Shown here one piece after another: positions 43,975 to 50,930 of a DNA stretch of 64,000 nt. A program made the position numbers and the translations under genes. Position 1 is the first letter of the stretch; every line of letters starts with the position of its first letter. Below the pieces are notes generated by a model. It searched no databases and was not told where the DNA came from. It was given only the letters and a program-made list of their open reading frames with translations. The stretch is from Bacteroidota bacterium (lineage in GTDB: Bacteria > Bacteroidota > Ignavibacteria > Ignavibacteriales > Ignavibacteriaceae): positions 1-64,000 of the forward strand of contig JAKAKL010000045.1 of NCBI GenBank assembly GCA_021824565.1. The letters run 5' to 3'.

Positions 43975-44583
43975 AACTTAGAAACCCGGATCAGAGTATT
44001 AGAAACTGAAATGAAGTTCTTAATTGTGATGAGCAGTTACTTAGAAACTCAGAAACTCTTCTTAGAAAGTCTGACCGGCTTCTTAGAAACACAAAACCTC
44101 TTCTTAGATGTGATGAGCAGTCACTTAGAAACACGGAAGCTCTTCTTAGAAACTCTGACCGGCTTCTTAGAAACATAGAACCTCTTCTTAGATGTGATGA
44201 GTAGTCACTTAGAAACACAGAACTTCTTCTTAGAAACTCTGACCGGCTTCTTAGAAACATAGAACCTCTTCTTAGATGTGATGAGCTGTCACTTAGAAAC
44301 ACGGAAGCTCTTCTTAGAAACTCTGACCAGCTTCTTAGAAACACAAAATCTCTTCTTAGATGTGACGAGTAGTCACTTAGAAACTCAGAAGCTCTTCTTA
44401 GAAACTCTGACCGGCTTCTTAGAAACACAAAACCTCTTCTTAGATGTGATGAGCTATCACTTAGAAACACAGAACTTCTTCTTAGAAACTCTAACCGGCT
44501 TCTTAGAAACATAGAACCTCTTCTTAGATGTGATGATCTGTCACTTAGAAACACAGAACTTCTTCTTAGATGTGATGAATGGG
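43975..44583. repeat. Minisatellite: 29 x 21-bp units in an 84-bp higher-order repeat
   Basis: The array counts out as 29 consecutive 21-bp units (609 bp) without a single insertion or deletion. Most units begin TTCTTAGAAAC, TTCTTAGATGTG or CACTTAGAAAC. In the centre four unit types follow in fixed order, giving an 84-bp higher-order period: the GATGTG landmark recurs at 44107, 44191, 44275, 44359, 44443 and 44527. The outer units at the left are degenerate, and the last copy is cut short. Because 21 is a multiple of 3, open frames arise on both strands. The minus strand gives a run of about 187 codons (Ser/Arg/Leu heptads). The plus strand gives FLETQNL-type heptads, broken by TAG at 44176, 44260 and 44512. 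I treat it as a DNA repeat; see findings. Confidence 0.92.
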
Positions 44584-44612
44584 ATTAGCTAAATTGTGGA
44601 AAGGATCTGCAA

Positions 44613-44650
44613 AGTGCCGGGAAGATTCTGCGGAGCGCAGAGTGACATCT
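44613..44650. repeat. REP-like intergenic palindromic element
   Basis: Read on the minus strand the segment is GATGTCACTCTGCGCTCCGC followed by AGAATCTTCCC. It has a small palindrome, CTGCG-GAG-CGCAG (44628-44640). This matches the general form of the widespread intergenic repeat GTCATTCTGAGCGAAGCGAA that I know from many genomes of this group. A genome search would be needed to show copy number. Confidence 0.45.
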
Positions 44651-44672
44651 GTTAAGTTTAGCTAAAATTATT

Positions 44673-44695
44673 CTGTCATGGAATGGACATGACAG
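44673..44695. repeat. Short hairpin element, copy A
   Basis: CTGTCATG and CATGACAG pair around a 7-nt loop (GAATGGA). The flank GCC..GAGAAAA on the right is shared with a second copy at 45102, which makes these two a related pair rather than independent chance palindromes. Confidence 0.55.
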
Positions 44696-44712
44696 CCGAG
44701 AAAACCAATTGC

Positions 44713-44755
44713 AGAGATTACATCTCTTGAAGAGATGTAATCTCTTTCTTTTTCC
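44713..44755 (+). terminator. Terminator-like hairpin with no upstream gene
   Basis: AGAGATTACATCTCT (44713-44727) and AGAGATGTAATCTCT (44731-44745) form a perfect 15-bp stem with a 3-nt loop, followed by TTCTTTTT. It has the shape of an efficient plus-strand terminator, yet the nearest plus-strand gene ends 900 bp earlier and already has its own terminator. A short untranslated RNA ending here is possible. Confidence 0.6.
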
Positions 44756-44856
44756 AGGATGTTTACCATCTTAAGTGGTTAGAAAATATTTTATTTACCG
44801 CTTATAATAAGTAGAGAGTAAAATAAATTGTACAGAGGGTTGAATTATTGAAAACC

Positions 44857-44905
44857 TTAAGATGACATCCCGAATGCTTTCGAAAAAGATGTCATCTTAA
44901 AAAAG
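44857..44905. repeat. Perfect 13-bp inverted repeat
   Basis: TTAAGATGACATC (44857-44869) and GATGTCATCTTAA (44888-44900) are exact complements around an 18-nt loop and are followed by AAAAAG. It could be a bidirectional hairpin or a remnant of an inserted palindromic repeat; there is no gene next to it. Confidence 0.55.
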
Positions 44906-45101
44906 CATAAAGAGTAAAAAAAAATAATTATTGAGGGAAAGCTTTTTGGTACATGCAGCGGGAAATAAAAAAGACAGAAAAGAAAATCTTGTTTGGATTA
45001 TCAGGGCACGGAACTCGGCAGACCGGCACTCAAGTCTTAGAGCAAATCAAATTAATAATTATTTCCCGGCATCATGGCATATAGAATTACAGAAGAAATT
45101 A

Positions 45102-45125
45102 CTGTCACGGATTGGTCGGTGACAG
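45102..45125. repeat. Short hairpin element, copy B
   Basis: CTGTCAC and GTGACAG pair around GGATTGGTCG, followed by CC and then an AGGGAAAA flank. It resembles copy A at 44673: the same stem ends CTGTCA/TGACAG, a GGAWTGG loop, and a GCC..G.GAAAA flank. Confidence 0.55.
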
Positions 45126-45186
45126 CCAGGGAAAAGATTTTCATCCGACGGGTTTTGTGAAACGACGAGCCGCCCTAAAATACGGC

Positions 45187-45912
45187 TTAGTGTACAAGCG
45201 GCGGCGCCAAAGTTCCGTCCGACCATTTACCAACCCAGACCATGAAAACAGTCGTGTGCATTTGACTGTCATACGCGGCTATAACCGGTGAGCCTTTCAG
45301 ATTAGCCCCCCAGTTCTCTTCAACCTTACCGGGGCTATAGAACATTAAATGCGGATGCCAGCTCTTGCCTTGATCGTTTAAGTACTGCTGTTTCGACATC
45401 ATGTAGCTCATTGCTCCGGGTGCAATAGGAAGCAGCTTTTTCATTTCAAATGCCGACGCAATCGTCTCAGCAATTTCTGTCTTCGATTTACCTGCCAGCA
45501 CCAGTTTGGCTTTCATTATGTCAAAAGGTAAATAAGTTTTTGCAGCCTGCGGATTATAACAAATAGGCGCGCGCATTTTAGGATTCCAGAATTGAGGGTT
45601 ATCGCTTGGTACCGTCCATGAACGTTCAACTATGCAGACAAAGCCGTTAGACCCTTTAACCGCTACCGTGTAACCTTTGCGTCCTAAAACCATCACCTCA
45701 GCTTTGCCGGAAACGGACGGCGGAGCCGCGCTGCGGGCGAGAGCAATTTCTTCAGACTTATCTTTTATCAGGTACTGATCGAGTGGCGCCATAACAGGAT
45801 AGGAAGTTTTTCCTTCTTGTGTCTGTGCAGAGCAAACAGCGAAAGCTGACATAAACTGAATAAATAAAATTAAAGCAACCATACCGCCGTTACTTAACAT
45901 CTTGTTTTTCAT
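45187..45912 (-). CDS. Secreted protein of unknown function
   Basis: This 241-residue protein has a signal peptide (hydrophobic core about 11-27, cleavage near VCSAQ). The mature part has no family motif I can name. It contains EIALARSAAPPSVSGKAEVMVLGRKGYTVAVKGSNGFVCIVERSW (a small beta domain), AAKTYLPFDIMKAKLVLAGKSKTEIAETIASAF, LPIAPGAMSYMMSKQQYLNDQGKSWHPHLMFYSPG, and a C-terminal MHTTVFMVWVGKWSDGTLAPPLVH. The WHPHLMFY and hydrophobic strands suggest a compact periplasmic enzyme or binding fold. GAGGTCAAA precedes the ATG. It has no operon partner. Confidence 0.8.
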   Translation of the reverse strand: MKNKMLSNGGMVALILFIQFMSAFAVCSAQTQEGKTSYPVMAPLDQYLIKDKSEEIALARSAAPPSVSGKAEVMVLGRKGYTVAVKGSNGFVCIVERSWTVPSDNPQFWNPKMRAPICYNPQAAKTYLPFDIMKAKLVLAGKSKTEIAETIASAFEMKKLLPIAPGAMSYMMSKQQYLNDQGKSWHPHLMFYSPGKVEENWGANLKGSPVIAAYDSQMHTTVFMVWVGKWSDGTLAPPLVH

Positions 45913-46430
45913 TTTGACCTCATGTGTATTTAACTTGAAATAAAATTATAATCATGGAAAAGGAATAACATTTTAGCCGAATGCACAGCTCAATCAAATA
46001 TTTAGCAGCAAAGTTTTATCTTGTCTAGAAGTTGATGAAGTGTCACAAAAGAATTCTAACGCTAGTTATTTATTACTTCAATGCTCTGGATACTAAACTA
46101 ACGCCATGTAAATAATATCGAAAGGTGTTACTACGACATTCTTGGGGGGTGATTACGACATTATCTTTTAAATATATTTTTCTACGTCGTAATAACTGTC
46201 CGTCTTTGCCCGTATTAAGATTATAAAAAGAAAATTTTTTATGGTAGATTCGATACGCTGCGATAAATATTTACACCCGACGATCTTCCGTTCCGGAAGG
46301 TAATTGAGCAGCAGAAACCGGGCTGGACGCACTGGTAAAAGACCATGCCATTATGCCTTCACTGAAGCTTCGGCGAGCGGAATACGAAATCATTATATCA
46401 TAATCAAGGAATTATAAAGTCTTTTTCAAA
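45913..46430. other. 518-bp intergenic region with short repeated motif
   Basis: No gene is supported. It contains three copies of a TTACGAC-type motif: CTACGACATT (46131-46140), TTACGACATT (46153-46162) and an inverted TTATTACGACGT (46184-46195). They lie about 220-285 bp upstream of the secreted-protein start at 45912. The right part (46260-46400) is less AT-rich but has no reading frame of note. Confidence 0.55.
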
Positions 46431-47957
46431 TTAAAAATTAAAATAGATCACCGGCTGAAGCTGGGCGGATTCAACCTGCACAACTACTATTATCATCAGA
46501 GCGAGTAATAACGCTTGAACATAAATCGGCGAAGCTGTGATCATATTTTTAATTTTATTATCAACCGACTTTGGAATGAAGTGGAGAACATACCCGATTA
46601 GAATGAAAACAAACACCTGCGTGTAGCCGGTGATCCATTGAAAGAAAACCGCGCCGTGGAAGTATCTGAATATCTGGTGGAAAACGTTTCGGGCAGTCGT
46701 TAAAGAATCGGAACGGAAAATAATCGCTGTAATTAAAACAAGGTGGAAGGTAATTAAAATCTGGAAGACCTTTAAAAATTTAGTACCGGATAAATGAAGC
46801 TTATCCCAGAAAGCTTTCCTAAATTTTTGTGTAAGAAGCGAGACAGCGAGATACGTACTATGAAATAGTCCAAAGACGACAAAGGTCCAGTTAGCGCCGT
46901 GCCAGAAACCTACGAGTAGGAAAGTAATAAAAATAGCAAGCGCGCTTCCGTAGATTCGCATTCTTCTAAAGCTCATCTGCAGCGGTTTGAACAAATAATC
47001 GAGAAGCCACGTTGACAAAGAGATGTGCCATCTTCTCCAGTAGTCGGCGATGCTTGTAGCTATAAACGGAATATTGAAGTTATCCATAAGCTTAAATCCG
47101 AGGAGAGAAGCGATGCCGAGAGCCATGTCTGTGTAACCGGAGAAGTCACAGTATATTTGAATTGTGTAGGCATATGAAGCCAATAGATTTTCAACACCGG
47201 TAAAACGGAGAGGCACCTGGAAAACGCGGTCGACAAAATTCAGACCTATATAATCGGCAATCACCGCTTTCTTGAACAAGCCGGACATAATTAAGAATAC
47301 CGCCCTGCCAATATCTTCTTTGGTAGGAGTCATGTCGCCTTCGATTTGCGGAAGAAAGGCAACAGCTCTATCAATAGGACCTGCAAGAATATTGGGGAAG
47401 AAAAACATATAAAGCACAAAATCGCGCAGGCTGTTTGTCGGCTCCATTGTTTCAATAAAAATTTCTATAACGTAGCTCATCGCTTTGAAAGTATAAAACG
47501 AAATGCCGACGGGAAGAAGAATATTCAGAAGTTGAATATTCCCCGACGTAAAGCCGTTAATTATTTGAATAAAGAAATTTGTATACTTAAAATAGATTAA
47601 CGAACCAAGATCGATAACAAGAACGGAAACAAATAACAGCTTTTTTATGCCGCTGCTTTTGGATTTGTGGATCCAGCTTCCGAAATAAAAGTTTATGAAT
47701 GTGGAAACAAACAGCAGAAGGAAGAAGTAACCCGAGTTTTTATAATAAAAGAATAAGGAGAAAAATATTATAGTATAAATTTTCAGGTTCTTGCTTTTAG
47801 AAAACATCCTATAGAAGAATAGAAGAGCAAGGAAGAAGAATAAGAAAAAGCTGGTGCTGAAATAAAGCTGATCGGAAGGATCATAAATAAAGAGCTGCTG
47901 CACCTTGCTAAAATCAATATACTGCAAGAAGCGGGATAGTGCTATCGAGTTAAACAT
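46431..47957 (-). CDS. MBOAT-family membrane O-acyltransferase (AlgI/DltB-like)
   Basis: This 508-residue protein has about eleven membrane segments. MBOAT signatures are MFFFPNILAGPIDRAVAFLPQI (182-205), IYCDFSGYTDMALGIASLLGFKLMDNFN (268-295), DYWRRWHISLSTWLLDYLF with His311, and VGFWHGANWTFVVFGLFH with the catalytic His353. AlgI acetylates alginate and DltB moves D-alanine from a carrier protein to teichoic acid; both transfer an acyl group across the membrane. The next gene upstream encodes an acyl carrier protein and the one before that an SGNH hydrolase, which supports a carrier-dependent surface acylation route. AGGAATAA precedes the ATG. Confidence 0.93.
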   Translation of the reverse strand: MFNSIALSRFLQYIDFSKVQQLFIYDPSDQLYFSTSFFLFFFLALLFFYRMFSKSKNLKIYTIIFFSLFFYYKNSGYFFLLLFVSTFINFYFGSWIHKSKSSGIKKLLFVSVLVIDLGSLIYFKYTNFFIQIINGFTSGNIQLLNILLPVGISFYTFKAMSYVIEIFIETMEPTNSLRDFVLYMFFFPNILAGPIDRAVAFLPQIEGDMTPTKEDIGRAVFLIMSGLFKKAVIADYIGLNFVDRVFQVPLRFTGVENLLASYAYTIQIYCDFSGYTDMALGIASLLGFKLMDNFNIPFIATSIADYWRRWHISLSTWLLDYLFKPLQMSFRRMRIYGSALAIFITFLLVGFWHGANWTFVVFGLFHSTYLAVSLLTQKFRKAFWDKLHLSGTKFLKVFQILITFHLVLITAIIFRSDSLTTARNVFHQIFRYFHGAVFFQWITGYTQVFVFILIGYVLHFIPKSVDNKIKNMITASPIYVQALLLALMIIVVVQVESAQLQPVIYFNF

Positions 47958-47999
47958 TTATTCCTTTTACGCGTTTGAAAAAAGTGTCATCTTATAAGA

Positions 48000-48236
48000 T
48001 TAATTCTGTTGAAGCTTTGAATCGACCAGCTTTTGAAGCTCGCCCATGTTTTTAACTTTTAAAACTTCGATGCCTTTAAATCGGATGTTATAATTTTTTT
48101 CAACTGCCATTATAACATTTATATGATTGAACGAATCCCAGCCCGGAACCTGGTTGGCGGTAGTCTCGTCGTGAAATTCAAAGCTATCAAGTTTCAATTC
48201 GTCAAGAATAATTTTTTTCAATCTATCTGAAACCAT
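48000..48236 (-). CDS. Acyl carrier protein (orphan, MBOAT-associated)
   Basis: This 78-residue four-helix carrier has the phosphopantetheine site VPGWDSFNHINVI with Ser35. GWDS instead of the DSL of fatty-acid AcpP is common in carriers of secondary or surface-modification systems, including DltC-like ones. It lies 42 bp upstream of the MBOAT gene and 33 bp downstream of the SGNH gene on the same strand, so it most likely feeds the acyltransferase. No adenylating ligase to load it is visible nearby. Confidence 0.92.
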   Translation of the reverse strand: MVSDRLKKIILDELKLDSFEFHDETTANQVPGWDSFNHINVIMAVEKNYNIRFKGIEVLKVKNMGELQKLVDSKLQQN

Positions 48237-48269
48237 TTATGTCTCCTGCTAAATTTATATTTTCAAAAA

Positions 48270-49727
48270 CTATTTATAATTATTATATGCTTCGATAATG
48301 GCGGCGGCAATCATATCGCCGATTTTAGCCGAGCCTTGCCATGACGGATGGGTGTAATCCATAAATGCAAGGGGCGGGTTAGCCTTTACCCATTTTTCCA
48401 TTGAGTTGTAACCGCCCATAGCCTCGAACAAATTCCAGAATGCAATTCCTGTTTTGCTGGCAATGTTCTCTTGGGTCTTCATTAACAGCGGTACGTTTGG
48501 ATCAGTAACAAAGCGGGTTCCGCGCTTAACTCCCTTATCACCAACGCCAATAAGCAAAAAGCTTGTTTCCGGAAATGCTTTTTTCAAATTGTTAATAACC
48601 TTTACCATTTGATTTTCATACCAGGTATTGTCGGCAGAGCTAAAGCTTGTTTCATTGGCGCCGAAGGCAAGAATAATTAATTTGTAGTTAAGCATTTTGC
48701 TGAACTGAAGGAATGAAGATTCAGGAATGCTCGTAAAACCTAAACCAGTATTACCTCGCCACGGGAAGTTATCAACATAAACTCCGTTGCCGTCTTCAAG
48801 ACTTACTCCGTAAAAATAAGCCTGGTTAGCAAATGTAGTAGTAAGTTTAAATGATTGAGCGCTGCCGCCAGGAGCATTAAGTTTTATTTCCTGTATCGCG
48901 TTTCCTGATTTAAGTTCGGCGGACTGATCTCCTTGATTATTAAAAGAATAATTAATGGTTGACGGCTTTGCGTTGCTGTAAAAAATTCTAACCATATTAA
49001 AGGTATTAAGGTAAGGTATCCAATTAGTAGTTTGATAATTTACCCAGCTAACGCCTTGAGGTATTGAAAGGTCGCCGTTCATACCGAGAGGTAAATTATG
49101 AGCGTTGCCGGTTACCACCGAGGTAGTGCTCCAATTGTTGGAGAAAGATTGTTTTGTAGTAGTTCTAAAAGTAATATCCTGTGAAGTGATTGAAAGGAAA
49201 CCAACGCCTTTGCCGCCGAATTTCTGCTGTAGATTCTGTCTGATATTAGCGGTAATGGCATCTCCCTCAACACCAGAATCGCCGTAATGAGCAACTCTAA
49301 TTTTCTCAGAGCCGGCTTTTTTCAAAGCATCAAAGAAATATTTCATCTGGGAAATATTGCCTGTTAAGGGAACATCTTTAGTTTCGGGAACCTGGTAAGC
49401 TAAAGCATTCGACGAGCGATCATTATCAGAATTATTTATTGAAGAATGGCTCAGCGCAAAAGAAACGCTGGCGCTAAAGTCTCTCGTGTCTATTTTTTCT
49501 TTATTAAAAGCAAATAAACCGGATGCCTCCTTATTGTCAAATATCGAATTAACTTTATTATTATAACTTTGTAATGAATCAGGCTTAATATCCATGAACA
49601 AATCGATAGTCTTTACGGTGTAACCAAAGATAGTTACATTATTTATGAAGTGAGAAATCACAATGACGAAAACAACAGTAAGCGCAATTAAGATAAGAGG
49701 TTTGTTTTTTTGATTTTCCTTGGGCAT
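48270..49727 (-). CDS. Membrane-anchored SGNH/GDSL hydrolase-family protein
   Basis: This 485-residue protein has one N-terminal membrane anchor (about 10-30) and a periplasmic body. The SGNH block I is VAHYGDSGVEGDAITANIRQNL (Ser151). FGGKGVGFLSI follows, block III is in LAFGANETSFS, and block V is DYTHPSWQGSAKIGDMIA with Asp457 and His460. A beta-rich insert (about 185-320) splits the domain. Such SGNH partners often complete the extracytoplasmic step of MBOAT systems (as DltD or AlgX/AlgJ do). It is the first gene of the three-gene cassette. Confidence 0.88.
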   Translation of the reverse strand: MPKENQKNKPLILIALTVVFVIVISHFINNVTIFGYTVKTIDLFMDIKPDSLQSYNNKVNSIFDNKEASGLFAFNKEKIDTRDFSASVSFALSHSSINNSDNDRSSNALAYQVPETKDVPLTGNISQMKYFFDALKKAGSEKIRVAHYGDSGVEGDAITANIRQNLQQKFGGKGVGFLSITSQDITFRTTTKQSFSNNWSTTSVVTGNAHNLPLGMNGDLSIPQGVSWVNYQTTNWIPYLNTFNMVRIFYSNAKPSTINYSFNNQGDQSAELKSGNAIQEIKLNAPGGSAQSFKLTTTFANQAYFYGVSLEDGNGVYVDNFPWRGNTGLGFTSIPESSFLQFSKMLNYKLIILAFGANETSFSSADNTWYENQMVKVINNLKKAFPETSFLLIGVGDKGVKRGTRFVTDPNVPLLMKTQENIASKTGIAFWNLFEAMGGYNSMEKWVKANPPLAFMDYTHPSWQGSAKIGDMIAAAIIEAYNNYK

Positions 49728-50096
49728 AACAATATTATCCTTGTATGATTAAAAAATACATTAATAACAACAAAACTTATAAAAATGGGTAAAATGATTT
49801 AAACTAAATATCGAGCATTAAATTTCAATAATTATACCATTCCGCTCATAAGCAATTACAATAATAAATTGTATAAGAAACGGATAATTTTGAGAACAGT
49901 ATTTCATTTTAAGATACACTATCAAAAAAAATTATAATAAATTTTGCATAAACGCTGGTAAAATGCTTTTTGAATTTATCTTATAAAATTTCTAAAAGCA
50001 AACTTAATTTTTTCTTCAAGATTTATTTGCTAATCTAATTAAACTAATATATTTTTTTGTGAGAAATCTCAATAAAAATATCCGGCACAGTGTAAA
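49728..50096. other. 369-bp divergent intergenic region
   Basis: This AT-rich gap separates the SGNH gene (minus) from the SDR gene (plus) and must hold both promoters. I see no clear promoter boxes, hairpin or repeat in it. Confidence 0.5.
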
Positions 50097-50846
50097 ATGT
50101 CAATAAAATTTAATTTCAGTGAAAAAAGATTCGTAGTCACCGGTGCAACATCGGGGATCGGCAGAAAAATCTCTATAGATCTTGCAAGCGCCGGAGCAAC
50201 AGTATTGGCTATAGGCAGACGCACGGAAAGACTTGACGACCTGAAAAAATTATTTCCTGAAAACATAATTCCCTGTGCTATTGATGTAAATGATTTTGAA
50301 CTGTTAAAAAACGACCTGGAAAAGTTCGGGGAAGTAAAAAAAATTGACGGCAGCGTTCACGCCGCCGGAATAAATAAGTTTACCCCGCTTCGCGCATTTA
50401 ATTGGAATGATGCGGAAGGAATAATTAAAACAACTTTATATGCTGGAATAGAATTAGTTCGAACACTTTCAGCTAAAAAATTAACTGCGGCTAGATCGTC
50501 TCACATATTAATTGCATCAGTAGCAGGAATAAAAGGAGAGATTGGATTCACGGCTTATTCATCTGCAAAGAGCGCCGTTATCGGTGCAGTCAGGTCAATG
50601 GCTTTAGAATTAGCGATCAAAGATGTCAGGGTAAATTCAATAACTCCCGGATGGCTTCCTACCGAAATGACAGACGCAATTGAAGCGCGATACCCCGGCA
50701 GAATCGATACGATTAAATTGCAGCATCCCCTTGGTCTCGGATCGGTTGAAGATATTTCAAACCTCGCAATGTTTCTTCTCAGCGATGAATCAAAATGGAT
50801 TACAGGATCAAATATTGTAATTGACGGCGGCTATTCAATAAGATAA
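50097..50846 (+). CDS. SDR-family oxidoreductase (FabG-like)
   Basis: This 249-residue NAD(P)-dependent dehydrogenase has the cofactor motif VTGATSGIGRKIS (15-27), VHAAGINKFTPL (the NAG strand), catalytic Ser in ILIASVAGIKGEIG, and YSSAKSAVIG as the YxxxK motif. LGSVEDISNLAMFLLSDESKWITGSNIVIDGGYSIR is the C-terminal end. The substrate could be a 3-oxoacyl carrier intermediate or a sugar. Its position opposite the SGNH-ACP-MBOAT genes makes a role in making the transferred acyl group possible, but not shown. Confidence 0.92.
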   Translation: MSIKFNFSEKRFVVTGATSGIGRKISIDLASAGATVLAIGRRTERLDDLKKLFPENIIPCAIDVNDFELLKNDLEKFGEVKKIDGSVHAAGINKFTPLRAFNWNDAEGIIKTTLYAGIELVRTLSAKKLTAARSSHILIASVAGIKGEIGFTAYSSAKSAVIGAVRSMALELAIKDVRVNSITPGWLPTEMTDAIEARYPGRIDTIKLQHPLGLGSVEDISNLAMFLLSDESKWITGSNIVIDGGYSIR

Positions 50847-50866
50847 AAATTCCTAAAAAATTAATA

Positions 50867-50905
50867 AAAAAACGTCAGGCATAATTTCTACACCTGACGT
50901 TTTGT
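50867..50905. terminator. Bidirectional terminator between SDR and T9SS genes
   Basis: AAAACGTCAGG (50869-50879) and CCTGACGTTTT (50893-50903) pair perfectly around a 13-nt loop, with a poly-A stretch on the left. It therefore serves the plus-strand SDR gene and, read on the minus strand, the convergent T9SS gene that ends at 50931. Confidence 0.85.
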
Positions 50906-50930
50906 GAGTACTTTATATAATTTAACTTTT

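Larger units (their letters stand above)
43800..45186. other. 1.39-kb gene-free repeat island
   Basis: Between pepD and the secreted-protein gene I find no convincing protein gene. The stretch holds a terminator for pepD, the 29 x 21-bp minisatellite, a REP-like element (about 44613-44650), two related short hairpins (44673 and 45102), and two long perfect inverted repeats (44713 and 44857). The main parts are listed separately. The arrangement suggests a site where intergenic repeats accumulate. Confidence 0.75.

Noticed and set aside
43991-44554. Minus-strand reading frame of 187 codons through the minisatellite
   Set aside because: The frame stays open simply because the 21-bp unit is a multiple of three and lacks minus-strand stops. 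There is no ribosome site and the peptide is a low-complexity Ser/Arg/Leu repeat. Kept as a repeat, not a gene.
43975-44583. CRISPR array
   Set aside because: The units are contiguous 21-bp repeats without unique spacers, and no cas gene is in the window.
45005-45050. tRNA-Leu-like string (GGAACTCGGCAGACCGGC and following)
   Set aside because: It resembles the D-arm of tRNA-Leu, but there is no matching acceptor stem, variable arm or T-arm downstream.
44931-45122. 63-codon plus-strand frame starting with TTG
   Set aside because: It has no clear ribosome site or family pattern and runs through hairpin copy B. It is probably a chance frame.
46260-46400. Possible gene remnant between the secreted protein and MBOAT genes
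   Set aside because: Base composition is a little less AT-rich, but translations in all frames are short and match no family I know.
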